Source: Streptomyces sp. B21-083 (GTDB taxonomy: Bacteria > Actinomycetota > Actinomycetes > Streptomycetales > Streptomycetaceae). From it: a stretch of 64,000 nucleotides of DNA. The first letter of the stretch is position 1. Every line of letters begins with the position of its first letter. The notes below the pieces were generated by a model. That model was not told the origin of the DNA, did not search any database, and saw only the letters and a program-made list of their open reading frames with translations. Below, in pieces: positions 1 to 8,523 of this stretch. The stretch covers positions 3,534,001-3,598,000 of the forward strand of contig NZ_JARUND010000001.1 in the NCBI RefSeq assembly GCF_036898825.1, written 5' to 3'. The position numbers were made by a program, and so were the translations under genes.

Positions 1-510
1 CTCACCGGCTGTCGGGGCGGCGCCGGAGTCGGGCAGGGGAGCCAGGTTGGACGCGGAGTCCGGCACGAACAGACCGAGGGACGTGCCGAAGATGATGTCC
101 GCGCTCTTGTTGGAGTTGCCCATCACGATCGGTCCGGACCCGTCCAGGTCGATGTACGACCCCGTGTCGGTCATATCGGCATCGACGGTCTCCGGCCCGT
201 ACAGCGCCTTCTGCGCCGTCTGCGCCTCAGGGGTCTTCGGGGGCGCCGGAGCCGGCTGCTCCTGGCCGGTGGCATCCGCCGACGCGGACGACCGGGTCGG
301 CGTCGGCGCCACGTTCTCGTCGGCCCTGTCGTCGGACGAGTTCGGCCGGCTCACCAGCAACGTGACGAGCAGTCCCACGACAGGGATGACGATGCCGACG
401 ACCCACCAGGCCCAGCGCGGCGGCTGCGGCGGTGGGGGCGGCGGTGCCTGCGGTGTCGTGTACCACTGCCCGTGCGGCGGACCGCCGGGTGGCGGGTTCA
501 CGCTGCTCAT
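1..510 (-). CDS. Proline-rich single-pass membrane protein (C-terminus off the left edge)
   Basis: The frame is open from an ATG at 510 down to base 1, so only the N-terminal 170 residues are present. Residues 1-32 are rich in Pro, Gly and Gln, with a run of six prolines. A single transmembrane helix follows at about residues 33-53, then a low-complexity Ala/Pro/Thr linker, then the start of a globular region. The topology suggests a short cytoplasmic tail and an external C-terminal domain. It is divergent from the STAND regulator at 766. I do not recognise the family, and no catalytic motif is visible in the part present. Confidence 0.75.
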   Translation of the reverse strand, partial: MSSVNPPPGGPPHGQWYTTPQAPPPPPPQPPRWAWWVVGIVIPVVGLLVTLLVSRPNSSDDRADENVAPTPTRSSASADATGQEQPAPAPPKTPEAQTAQKALYGPETVDADMTDTGSYIDLDGSGPIVMGNSNKSADIIFGTSLGLFVPDSASNLAPLPDSGAAPTAGE

Positions 511-576
511 GTCCTGATCTCCCCGTTCGATGTCTGCGATCACGATAGCCGTGCGGCGAACCTCCCGCAGCAGCCA

Positions 577-608
577 CATCTGCCGCATCAGTTCCATCTG
601 CCGCGTCA
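577..608. repeat. 14-bp direct repeat in divergent promoter region
   Basis: Positions 577-590 and 595-608 carry the same 14-mer (catctgccgcRtca) with one difference and an 18-bp period. They lie in the spacer between the two divergent genes at the left edge. This could be an operator or chance duplication. Confidence 0.35.
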
Positions 609-721
609 ACCGGAGTGACCGGCACGGCGATCGGGGCCCCACGCCCCCTCGCCCCGATGCGCCGTCCGCAGGACACTTGACCAAGGAACCACCGACGACA
701 AGCCGTTGCTGCCGAAGAGCC

Positions 722-751
722 GTCAGATTGCTGCCAGTCAGATCGCTGCCA
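722..751. repeat. Tandem 15-bp repeat just upstream of the STAND regulator
   Basis: Two adjacent 15-bp units at 722-736 and 737-751 (gtcagatYgctgcca) differ at one base. They end 14 bp before the ATG at 766 and abut its ribosome binding site. The spacing suggests a regulator binding site or a slipped duplication. Nothing in the sequence names the binding protein. Confidence 0.5.
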
Positions 752-765
752 GAGGGGGACACACC

Positions 766-3700
766 ATGCGGGACAGCCACCGGGCGGAAGCCGAGCGGCT
801 GTTGGGCCGGGCCGTGGAGGAAGAGGTACGGCGATCCGGGGGGCGTACCGACGGGAGTGTGCTGCTCACGCGGGCGCGCGGGGCGCTGGACGCCATGGCG
901 CAGTCGTCCGCTGAGGAGTACGAGGCGTACACGCGGGCGCTCGACGAGGCGAAGGCCGGGCAGCTCACCTTCGGGCAGCGCTACGCCCGGGAGGGGGCCG
1001 GAACTCCCCTGCTGGTGGCGGCTGTCGCCGCGCTCGCGGCGGCCATCGCCGACCTTGCCCTCGGCACCGGGACGGGCACCGCCGTGGGCGCGGCGCTGAC
1101 CGTGGGCGTGGTGGGCGCCGTCGCGACCGTCCTGAAGGTGACCGCCTCCCATGTGCCGGCCGCTCACCGTCGCGCCGGCGCGGTGAGTCAGCCCGGTGGT
1201 CCCGAGCAGCTGCGGCTGAGCTGGCTGACGGCGCTGGAGGTACGCGGTATCCGCCCGTTCCTCGACCAGCAGCGGGTGCTCAGCGCGTCCACCGGGCCGA
1301 AGAAGGCGGGGCCGAAGCTGCGCGGCAGCGACAAGAGCGCGGCGGCCCGCAGTCGCAGCGTCCTGGAGCAGTCGTTCGCCCAACTCCCTGATCCGGACGA
1401 GCCGTTCGCTGGCCGGCGGCAGGAACTGGCCCGTATCCGGCAGTGGGTGCACGCGGCCCGCGCGAGTACGGAGACCCGGCCGACCCTGGTCGTCCTGCAC
1501 GGCGCGTCCGGCAGTGGCCGCAGCGCACTCGCGATCCACGCGGCGCACGATCTGCGGGACCAGTTCCGGGGCGCGTGCGTGGTGGATCTGCGCGGCGACA
1601 GCCCGGAGGAGGCACCGCTGCCCACCCGGGACGCCCTGCTGCATCTGCTGAACCGGCTCGGCGCGTCCCGCGAGCAGTTGCTGTTCCGTGAGCGTTCGTC
1701 ACCGGAGCAGCAGGTCAGAAGGCTGAGCGAGCTGTACAACCAGCATCTCACCAGTGTCCCGGTGACGATCGTCCTGGACGACGCCCAGGACCCCGAGCAG
1801 GTCCGCACCCTCGTCCCGGAGCGCTCCGACAGCCTCGTCATCGTCACCGCCCGCGAGCCCCTCGCCCTCCCGGACGACCTGCCCTTCTGGGTGCATCAGC
1901 TGCCCGTCGAGGCCCTGGACGCGGCGGGCGCGGAGGAACTGCTGAACGCGTCCGCGCAATCGGAACCGGGGCCGGGACCGACATCCGGGTCTGCGGCAGG
2001 GGCAGGTGCGGGGGGAGGGCCGGGGCCGGGGCCGGATCCGTACGACGCCGAATCCGAAGAGCGGATACGGGAGTTGTGCGGCGGGTTGCCTCTCGCCCTG
2101 CGTATCGCGGGCTCCTCCCTCGGGTCGCGCAGCCGGCGTCAACTGGCCACGGACCTGGGCGCGTACGGCCCGGTGGAGCCGGTCGAGCGGGTGCTGTGGC
2201 TGCGCTACACCGACCAGTCGGAACAGGGGCGGCGGCTGCTGCGCAGGCTGGCGCTGGCCGGGCGGGCCTCGCTCGGCGCCGCCGCGGCGGCGTCCCTGCT
2301 GGCCACGGACCGGACGGAGGCGACCCGTCAGCTGGACGCGCTCGCCCGCGCGGGCCTGATCGACCATGTCCGGGGCAGCCGTTACCGTCTGCACGACCTG
2401 GTCCGCGCCTTCGCGCAGGCCCGTCTCCTGGACGAGGAGGAACCGGCGGAGCGCACGGCCGCGCAGGAACGCCTGATCGTCAGCTACGGCGAGCTGGCCG
2501 ACTCGGTGCTGCGCCTGGTCGACGGCAACATGTCGACCCGCTCGGACCGCTTCAGCCCGCACGGCTTCACCTCCCTCGACGAGGCGCTGCGCTGGCTGGA
2601 CGACGAGTCGAGCTTCATCACGGCGACGCTGCGCCACGCGGAGGGCGTCAACCAGGCCGCCGTACTCAACCTGCTGGGCGCCCTGTGCGACTACTGCCTG
2701 CTGCGCGGCGACCTCTACCGGCTCGGCGAGATCAGCGAGCTCGCGGAGTCGGTGGACCAGGGGCTGCTGGTCCGTTCCGTGCAGTGGCGTACGGGTATCG
2801 CGGCACGTCAGCTGGGCGAGCTGGACAAGGCGCGTACGACGCTCACCTCGGTCGTCGAGCTGTATATGGAGGCCCATCACGACGCGGGCGCCGCCCGGGC
2901 GCTGTGCTCGTTGGGCATCACGCTGCACCACCAGGGCAACCTGGTCGAGGCGGCGGCGAAGCTCCAGGAGGCCCTGGATCTCCAGCAGGCCCCCGAACTG
3001 GCGACCGACCGCGCCTGGACGATGCACGCCCTCGCCGCCGTCGAACGCGACCGCTCCCGCCTCGCCGAGGCCTGGGACCTGCTGACCCGTTCCCTGGTCC
3101 TGCACCGCGAGGGCGAGTCGCTCCACGGCGAGGCATGGGCCCACTTCCAGCTCGGCCAGCTGGGCCTGCGGATGGGCGACGTACCGCGTGCCGAGTCCGA
3201 ACTGCGTACGGCCCTCGATCTGTACGGCCGTACGCGCGACGCCCGTGGCGAGGCCTGGGCGCTGACCCAGCTGGCCCGGGCCCGGCTGGTCGCCGGGGAC
3301 GCGTCGGCGGCGGTGGACGGGCTGCGGCGGGCGGCGGCGGTCCACCGGGACAACGAGGACGCGCGCGGTGAGGCGTGGTCGGTCTACTACCTGGGCCAGT
3401 CCCTGGAGGAGACCGGCAACCTGGATCTGGCCGTTCGCGAGCTGGAACGTTCGCGCACGATGTTCTCCCGCATCCGGGACGTCTACGGACTGGCCTGCGC
3501 ACGCCATCACTCGGCGCGCGTCACCCGTGACCAGCGGGCGGTCCAGACGGGCTCGCTGCGCAACTCGGGGTTCGCCCGCCAGCTCCTGGTGGACGCCCGC
3601 GCCGACTTCCAGCGCATCGGGGTGGCCCACGGCGAGGCCTGGACCTGTCTGGAGCTGGCGGTGGTCGACGCGGGCAACACCCGGACCCAGCAGGCGCTGG

Positions 3701-4038
3701 CCCTCTGCGACGAGGCGATCGGCCTGTTCACCTCGTACGGCGACCGGCGCGGCGAGGACTGGGCGCGCTTCCTGCGCTGCACTCTCCTGCCGTACGCGGC
3801 CCCCGGCGGCGTCGACATCGGCACGGCGGTGGCCCAGGAGGAGCTGACCCAGCTCTCGCGTGGCCGCCACCCGTCCCGCGACGAGAAGCTCGACGACTAC
3901 GTCGACGCCTACCAGCTTCTCCTGGAGCGCGGCGTGGCCCTGGAGTCGGGCTGGCAGGCATGGCGTCTGGGCATGATCCCGAACCGGCACGCCCGGGAGG
4001 TCATGGGAGTGCCGGTGGCGGCGGCCGGCCGGCGGTAG
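766..4038 (+). CDS. STAND-family NTPase with TPR repeats (AfsR-like regulator lacking a SARP domain)
   Basis: This is a 1090-residue signal-transduction NTPase. ATG 766 is chosen because AGAGGGGG lies just upstream; an in-frame start at 706 has no such site. The N-terminal 150 residues include hydrophobic segments at about 80-130, so it may be membrane-attached. The NB-ARC-type core shows a Walker A (GASGSGRSA, about residue 246), a Walker B (VLDDAQD, about 336) and the GLPL motif (about 440). A winged-helix-like region follows, then roughly ten TPR units of about 40 residues that repeatedly contain GEAW. It lacks the N-terminal SARP DNA-binding domain of AfsR, so it probably acts through partner proteins. 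The ligand is unknown. Confidence 0.85.
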   Translation: MRDSHRAEAERLLGRAVEEEVRRSGGRTDGSVLLTRARGALDAMAQSSAEEYEAYTRALDEAKAGQLTFGQRYAREGAGTPLLVAAVAALAAAIADLALGTGTGTAVGAALTVGVVGAVATVLKVTASHVPAAHRRAGAVSQPGGPEQLRLSWLTALEVRGIRPFLDQQRVLSASTGPKKAGPKLRGSDKSAAARSRSVLEQSFAQLPDPDEPFAGRRQELARIRQWVHAARASTETRPTLVVLHGASGSGRSALAIHAAHDLRDQFRGACVVDLRGDSPEEAPLPTRDALLHLLNRLGASREQLLFRERSSPEQQVRRLSELYNQHLTSVPVTIVLDDAQDPEQVRTLVPERSDSLVIVTAREPLALPDDLPFWVHQLPVEALDAAGAEELLNASAQSEPGPGPTSGSAAGAGAGGGPGPGPDPYDAESEERIRELCGGLPLALRIAGSSLGSRSRRQLATDLGAYGPVEPVERVLWLRYTDQSEQGRRLLRRLALAGRASLGAAAAASLLATDRTEATRQLDALARAGLIDHVRGSRYRLHDLVRAFAQARLLDEEEPAERTAAQERLIVSYGELADSVLRLVDGNMSTRSDRFSPHGFTSLDEALRWLDDESSFITATLRHAEGVNQAAVLNLLGALCDYCLLRGDLYRLGEISELAESVDQGLLVRSVQWRTGIAARQLGELDKARTTLTSVVELYMEAHHDAGAARALCSLGITLHHQGNLVEAAAKLQEALDLQQAPELATDRAWTMHALAAVERDRSRLAEAWDLLTRSLVLHREGESLHGEAWAHFQLGQLGLRMGDVPRAESELRTALDLYGRTRDARGEAWALTQLARARLVAGDASAAVDGLRRAAAVHRDNEDARGEAWSVYYLGQSLEETGNLDLAVRELERSRTMFSRIRDVYGLACARHHSARVTRDQRAVQTGSLRNSGFARQLLVDARADFQRIGVAHGEAWTCLELAVVDAGNTRTQQALALCDEAIGLFTSYGDRRGEDWARFLRCTLLPYAAPGGVDIGTAVAQEELTQLSRGRHPSRDEKLDDYVDAYQLLLERGVALESGWQAWRLGMIPNRHAREVMGVPVAAAGRR

Positions 4039-4063
4039 GCCGGCGGTGGGCGGGAGGTGCGGT

Positions 4064-4086
4064 CACCGGGTGCCGGCCACCCGGTG
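4064..4086. terminator. Hairpin between convergent genes
   Basis: A perfect 9-bp stem (caccgggtg / cacccggtg) with a 5-nt loop lies between the stop codons of two convergent genes. There is no T tract, as is common in Streptomyces. It could serve both strands. Confidence 0.55.
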
Positions 4087-4091
4087 CGGCC

Positions 4092-4382
4092 TCACTCCCG
4101 CGCGGATCCTTTGGCGGACCCCTTGGCGGCTCCGTCGACCGTTTCCTTGGCCTCTGCCTTGGCCGCTTCGTCGGCGGCGCCGGGGGTCTTCCCAGGGTCC
4201 GGCGCCTCCTTGAACTCGATCCTGCCCATCTGCTTGTTCATGGACTTCATCAGGGCCCACACGGCGAGAGCCATCACCGCGAACACGATGAAGCCGAGGA
4301 CACCAGGGGTCACCTTGTCCTCGTCGACCTCCGCCGCGAAGGAGACGAGGTGCGTCATTGCCAGGCTTGCGCTTGCGCTCAT
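4092..4382 (-). CDS. Small single-pass membrane protein, coupled to mca
   Basis: This is a protein of about 96 residues of unknown function. One transmembrane helix lies at about residues 36-55 (PGVLGFIVFAVMALAVW). A charged, Lys/Ala/Glu-rich cytoplasmic tail follows. The ATG at 4382 sits one base after the mca stop (TGACATG), which suggests translational coupling. An internal ATG at 4358 is an alternative start, and neither has a clear ribosome binding site. It is likely co-transcribed with mca; a link to mycothiol metabolism rests on position only. Confidence 0.7.
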   Translation of the reverse strand: MSASASLAMTHLVSFAAEVDEDKVTPGVLGFIVFAVMALAVWALMKSMNKQMGRIEFKEAPDPGKTPGAADEAAKAEAKETVDGAAKGSAKGSARE

Positions 4383-4383
4383 G

Positions 4384-5265
4384 TCAGGCATTGTCGCGGA
4401 TGCCCGCAAAGAGGTCGTCCTCGGGGAGGGAAGTGTCCACGAGCGACTTCGCCAGCTCGTACTCCTCCGTCGGCCAGACCTCCTTCTGAAGCTCCATCGG
4501 CACCCGGAACCAGCCCCCGTCGGGGTCGATCTGCGTGGCGTGGGCGATCAGCGCCTTGTCCCGGATCTCGAAGAACTCCGCGCACGGGACATGCGTGGTC
4601 AGCGTGCGTTCGGTGCGCTCGAACTCCGACCACCGCTTCAGCCAGTCCCCGTACGGCGACTCCATCCCGCGCTCGATCAGCGCGTTGTGCAGCGCCTCGG
4701 TGCGCGGCCGGTTGAAGCCCTGGTTGTAGTACAGCTTCTGCGGCTGGTACGCCGGGCCGAACTCCGACTCCGGGTACTTCTCGGTGTCCGCCGCGCCCTC
4801 GAAGGCCACCATCGAGATCTTGTGGGTCATGATGTGGTCCGGGTGCGGGTACCCGCCGTTCTCGTCGTAGGTGGTGATCACCTGCGGACGGAACGCGCGG
4901 ATCTGCTTCACCAACTCCCCGGCCGCCTTGTCCACGTCCTCCAGGGCGAAGCAGCCCTCGGGGAGCGGGGGCAGCGGGTCGCCCTCCGGGAGGCCGGAGT
5001 CGACGAAGCCGAGCCACTCCTGCTTGATGCCGAGGATCTCGCGGGCCTCGTCCATCTCCTTCTTGCGTACCTCGTGGATGTGCTCCTCGATGTACTTGTC
5101 GCCCTGCAGCTTCGGGTTGAGGATGGATCCGCGCTCCCCGCCCGTGCAGGTCACGACGTGCACGTCCACCCCCTCGGACACGTACTTCGCCATGGTGGCC
5201 GCACCCTTGCTCGACTCGTCGTCGGGGTGCGCGTGCACGGCCATCAGTCGCAGCTGGTCAGTCAA
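4384..5265 (-). CDS. mca: Mycothiol S-conjugate amidase
   Basis: This is a zinc-dependent amidase that cleaves mycothiol S-conjugates to a mercapturic acid and glucosaminyl-inositol, so detoxifying electrophiles and antibiotics. It has 293 residues, the normal length. The LmbE/PIG-L fold is shown by the AHPDDE motif at residues 12-17 and HPDH at 141-144, which supply zinc ligands and the catalytic Asp. A homologue such as MshB (the deacetylase) is possible, but the length and C-terminal region fit Mca better. It is cytosolic. It diverges from the DUF4307 gene, and a small membrane protein follows in the same transcript. Confidence 0.93.
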   Translation of the reverse strand: MTDQLRLMAVHAHPDDESSKGAATMAKYVSEGVDVHVVTCTGGERGSILNPKLQGDKYIEEHIHEVRKKEMDEAREILGIKQEWLGFVDSGLPEGDPLPPLPEGCFALEDVDKAAGELVKQIRAFRPQVITTYDENGGYPHPDHIMTHKISMVAFEGAADTEKYPESEFGPAYQPQKLYYNQGFNRPRTEALHNALIERGMESPYGDWLKRWSEFERTERTLTTHVPCAEFFEIRDKALIAHATQIDPDGGWFRVPMELQKEVWPTEEYELAKSLVDTSLPEDDLFAGIRDNA

Positions 5266-5391
5266 GACTCAATCCTCAGTAAGTCGGCGCCCGGTGTGAG
5301 CGGGTGCGATGTGCGGCTTCTATAGTGACCGAACAGAGCGGCCAATAATTCCGGGGCCCGGCTTTCCAGGGCTCTCGCGGAGAGGACGATC

Positions 5392-5790
5392 ATGAGTACG
5401 GCGACCACGCCACTGCCCGAGGGACGGTACGGCCGCTCCACGGACGAGCGTGCCGACCGCACACTCAAGATCGCCGCCACCGCGCTCGGAGCGGTACTGC
5501 TCGTCGTGGTCGGCTGGTTCGGCTACCACTACGTCGTCGGCACCAGGATCAGTGCCGAGATCATCACCTTCAAGACGTACGAGGACTCGGTCAGGGTTCA
5601 TCTGGAGGTCCGCAAGGACTCCGGTACCAACGGCTACTGCACGGTCCGCTCCCAGGCCGAGAACGGCGCCGAGGTCGGCCGCGCCGACTTCCGCTTCGAC
5701 GGCGACGCCACCCGCATCGACAAGGCCGTCACGCTCCGTACGACGTCCCAGGGCACCACCGCCGAGCTGCTCGGCTGCCACGCCGACTGA
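5392..5790 (+). CDS. DUF4307 membrane protein
   Basis: This is a 132-residue protein of the actinobacterial DUF4307 family. A cytoplasmic N-terminus of about 25 residues precedes one transmembrane helix at about 27-48 (IAATALGAVLLVVVGWFGYH). A beta-rich extracytoplasmic domain of about 80 residues follows, with two cysteines (in GYCTV and LGCHAD) that could form a disulfide. A GAGAGGA-like ribosome binding site precedes the ATG. It stands between divergent mca and downstream greA, a neighbourhood conserved in Streptomyces. The function is unknown. Confidence 0.85.
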   Translation: MSTATTPLPEGRYGRSTDERADRTLKIAATALGAVLLVVVGWFGYHYVVGTRISAEIITFKTYEDSVRVHLEVRKDSGTNGYCTVRSQAENGAEVGRADFRFDGDATRIDKAVTLRTTSQGTTAELLGCHAD

Positions 5791-5981
5791 GGCCGCCGCC
5801 GGGAAATCGGCGGGGTCACTCTCATCACACAACCACTGACCTGCGTCGACATACTTCTGACGGCTTATGTCCTCCCCCTGCCGCCGCTGAATTGTTAGGC
5901 TCGTGGTTTCGCCCATCCGTGAAGGAACATTCTTCTTGGTAGGGCGTTGCTTTGTATTCCCAGTAACTACGAGGAGCACCT

Positions 5982-6479
5982 GTGACCCAGACCAGCGAGA
6001 ACGTCACCTGGCTGACCCAGGAGGCGTACAACAAGCTCAGGGACGAGCTTGAGCACCTTACTGGTCCTGCGCGCACGGAGATCTCCGCCAAGATCGCCGC
6101 CGCGCGTGAGGAGGGCGACCTGCGCGAGAACGGCGGGTACCACGCGGCCAAGGAGGAGCAGGGCAAGCAGGAGCTCCGTGTGCGCCAGCTGACCCAGCTC
6201 CTGGAGAACGCGAAGGTCGGCGAGGCTCCGGCGGCGAACGGCACGGTCGCGCCCGGCATGGTCGTGACCATCGCCTTCGACGGCGACGAGGACGACACGC
6301 TGACCTTCCTGCTCGCCTCCCGCGAGTACGCCAGCTCCGACATCGAGACCTACTCGCCGCAGTCCCCGCTGGGCCGGGGAGTGAGCGACAAGAAGGTCGG
6401 CGCGGACGCCCAGTACGAGCTGCCCAACGGCAAGCTCGCCACGGTGAAGATCCTCAAGGCCGTGCCCTACCAGTCCTGA
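5982..6479 (+). CDS. greA: Transcription elongation factor GreA
   Basis: GreA enters the secondary channel of RNA polymerase and stimulates transcript cleavage in backtracked complexes. It has 165 residues, the usual length. The N-terminal coiled coil (residues 10-80) carries the acidic tip in the EEGDLRENGGY region, and the C-terminal FKBP-like domain follows (SPLGRG motif). The start is GTG with GAGGAG nine bases upstream. A TAGGCT -10-like element sits at 5896-5901. A strong hairpin follows the gene. Confidence 0.96.
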   Translation: MTQTSENVTWLTQEAYNKLRDELEHLTGPARTEISAKIAAAREEGDLRENGGYHAAKEEQGKQELRVRQLTQLLENAKVGEAPAANGTVAPGMVVTIAFDGDEDDTLTFLLASREYASSDIETYSPQSPLGRGVSDKKVGADAQYELPNGKLATVKILKAVPYQS

Positions 6480-6535
6480 CCTTTCGGATCCGACCCTTCC
6501 GGTCCTTCGGGATCCCTTGCTTCGGCCCTTGCGAG

Positions 6536-6562
6536 CCCCCGGCGCCCTCCTGGCGCCGGGGG
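6536..6562. terminator. Bidirectional hairpin after greA
   Basis: A perfect 11-bp stem (cccccggcgcc / ggcgccggggg) with a 5-nt loop lies between convergent greA and the ABC permease gene. Confidence 0.8.
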
Positions 6563-6572
6563 CATCGTCATG

Positions 6573-7373
6573 TCAGCTCTCCACCCGGCGGTACTTGCGG
6601 ACCGCGAGCGACCGGAAGACGACGATGATCACGACCGACCAGATCAGCGACGCCCACACCGGATGCTGCATGGGCCAGGCGCTGGACGCCTCGAAGCCCG
6701 GGGGAAGGTTTCCGAACAGCTCCCGCGCGGCCTGCACGGTGGCGCTGAAGGGGTTCCACTCCGCTATGTGCCGCAGAAATGTCGGCATCTGGTTGGCGTC
6801 CACGAACGCGTTCGAGATGAACGTCAGCGGGAACAGCCAGATCAGCCCGCCCGAGGTCGCCGCCTCGGGCGTGCGCACGGACAGGCCGATGAGCGCGCCG
6901 ATCCACGAGAACGCGTAACCGAGCAGCAGAAGCAGGCCGAATCCGGCGAGCACCTTGCCGATGTTCTCGTGCGTACGCCAGCCGATGATCAGGGCCACGA
7001 TCGACAGGACGACGAGAGTGAGCGCCGTCTGCACCAGGTCGGCCACCGTGCGGCCCGTCAGCACGGCCCCCCGGGCCATGGGCAGCGACCGGAATCTGTC
7101 GATGAGCCCCTTGTGCATGTCGTCGGCGATGCCCGCACCCGCGCCCGCGGTGGCGAAGGTGACGGTCTGCGCGAAGATGCCCGCCATCAGGAACTCGCGG
7201 TAGTCCTGAGTGGAGATGGACGAACCCACCTGGATCGAGCCGCCGAACACATAGGTGAACAACACGACGAACATGATGGGCTGGAACAGCCCGAAAATGA
7301 TCATCTCGGGAATGCGGCCCATCCGGATCAGGTTCCGGCGGGCGATGATCATCGAATCACTGACGGCGCTCAC
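6573..7373 (-). CDS. ABC-2 type transporter permease (DrrB-like)
   Basis: This is the membrane subunit of an exporter. It has 266 residues with six predicted transmembrane segments. A start at GTG 7373 overlaps the ATPase stop by four bases (GTGA), which shows translational coupling; a longer upstream frame merely runs antiparallel through the ATPase gene. The sequence contains the ABC-2 family pattern of an amphipathic N-terminus followed by a large hydrophobic core, with the typical SWIGALIGL segment near residue 155. With the DrrA-like ATPase it would export a hydrophobic compound or drug. The substrate cannot be read from sequence. Confidence 0.9.
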   Translation of the reverse strand: MSAVSDSMIIARRNLIRMGRIPEMIIFGLFQPIMFVVLFTYVFGGSIQVGSSISTQDYREFLMAGIFAQTVTFATAGAGAGIADDMHKGLIDRFRSLPMARGAVLTGRTVADLVQTALTLVVLSIVALIIGWRTHENIGKVLAGFGLLLLLGYAFSWIGALIGLSVRTPEAATSGGLIWLFPLTFISNAFVDANQMPTFLRHIAEWNPFSATVQAARELFGNLPPGFEASSAWPMQHPVWASLIWSVVIIVVFRSLAVRKYRRVES

Positions 7374-8374
7374 TTGGCGGTCTCCTTGTCGCTCTTCTCG
7401 CTGTCCCCGCCGTTCTCGCCGTCCTTCGCCTCGGCCACGTGGCCCGTCAGGGAGAGGAAGACGTCGTCGAGGGTCGGGCGGCGCAGCCCGATGTCGTCGA
7501 TCTCGATGCCGCGGGAGTCCAGTTCGCGGATGACCTCGGCGAGGAGCTTCGCGCCGCCGGTGACGGGCACGGTGAGCTTGCGCATGTGCTCCTGGACGGT
7601 GACCTCGCCCTGGCCCTTGCCGAAGGCGTTGAGCACCTCGGACGCGGCTCCTATGTGTTCGCGCTCGTGCACGACGACCTCGACACGCTCGCCGCCGGTG
7701 CGGGCCTTGAGCTGGTCGGAGGTGCCGCGCGCGATGACGCGGCCGTGGTCGACCACCGCGATGTCGTGCGCGAGATGGTCGGCCTCCTCCAGATACTGCG
7801 TGGTCAGCAGCAGGGTCGTCCCCCCGGAGACCAACTGCTTGATGACTTCCCACAGTTGCTGGCGGTTGCGCGGGTCCAGGCCGGTCGTCGGTTCGTCCAT
7901 GAACATCACCGGCGGTGAGACGACCAGGGCCGCCGCGAGGTCGAGCCGGCGGCGCATTCCTCCGGAGTAGGTCTTCGCGGGGCGGTCGGCGGCGTCCGTG
8001 AGGTGGAACTGCTCCAGCAGTTCGGCCGCGCGGGCCTTCGCCGGCTTCGCCTTCATCTGGTACAGCTGACCGACCATCTGCAGGTTCTCGCGACCGGTCA
8101 GATACTCGTCGACCGCCGCGAACTGGCCGGAGAGGCCGATCGAGCGGCGGACGGCGTCGGGGTTCTTCAGGACGTCGATGCCCGCGACGACCGCCGTGCC
8201 GCGGTCCGGCCGCAGCAGGGTCGTCAGACAGCGGACGGCAGTGGTCTTGCCCGCCCCGTTCGGCCCGAGGAGGCCGAGGACCGTGCCCTCCGGGACGTCC
8301 AGATCGACGCCGTCCAGAGCTTTTACGTCCCCGAAGGTCTTCACCAGACCTTCGGCATAGATGGCGCCTGGCAT
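7370..8374 (-). CDS. DrrA-like ABC transporter ATP-binding protein
   Basis: This is the cytoplasmic ATPase of a two-gene exporter, 334 residues long. Walker A is GPNGAGKTT (about residue 38), the signature is YSGGMRRRLDLA, and Walker B is VMFMDEPTTGLD. The C-terminal DUF4162-like region (SRGIEIDDIGLRRPTLDDVFLSLTGH) marks the daunorubicin-resistance DrrA class. ATG 8374 has GGAG nine bases upstream; the frame extends further but without a site. It overlaps the permease gene by four bases. A 16-bp palindrome lies about 70 bp upstream, and no regulator gene is adjacent. Confidence 0.92.
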   Translation of the reverse strand: MPGAIYAEGLVKTFGDVKALDGVDLDVPEGTVLGLLGPNGAGKTTAVRCLTTLLRPDRGTAVVAGIDVLKNPDAVRRSIGLSGQFAAVDEYLTGRENLQMVGQLYQMKAKPAKARAAELLEQFHLTDAADRPAKTYSGGMRRRLDLAAALVVSPPVMFMDEPTTGLDPRNRQQLWEVIKQLVSGGTTLLLTTQYLEEADHLAHDIAVVDHGRVIARGTSDQLKARTGGERVEVVVHEREHIGAASEVLNAFGKGQGEVTVQEHMRKLTVPVTGGAKLLAEVIRELDSRGIEIDDIGLRRPTLDDVFLSLTGHVAEAKDGENGGDSEKSDKETAK

Positions 8375-8442
8375 ATCAGTTCTCCACGTCGTTGGGGATT
8401 GCCGCGTCGTACGGCGAGTGCGGTGGCCCGACACACACCATA

Positions 8443-8458
8443 ACGCGATGTATCGCGT
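8443..8458. promoter_or_regulatory. Palindrome upstream of the DrrAB-type exporter
   Basis: ACGCGAT-GT-ATCGCGT forms 7-bp perfect arms about 70 bp before the ATPase start. Its A/T-flanked CGCG half sites resemble TetR or PadR operators, so it may be the exporter's repressor site. Confidence 0.5.
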
Positions 8459-8523
8459 CTCTCAATGTATTTTTCCAGAGCCACCCGTCCGAGTGACAAC
8501 GGCCGACGGCCGTGGCTCCGGAC

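Noticed and set aside
1699..3990. Minus-strand open frame of over 700 codons inside the STAND gene
   Set aside because: It is antisense to a protein with clear Walker, GLPL and TPR motifs. Its translation is low-complexity Arg/Val/Gln-rich, as expected from high-GC shadow frames.
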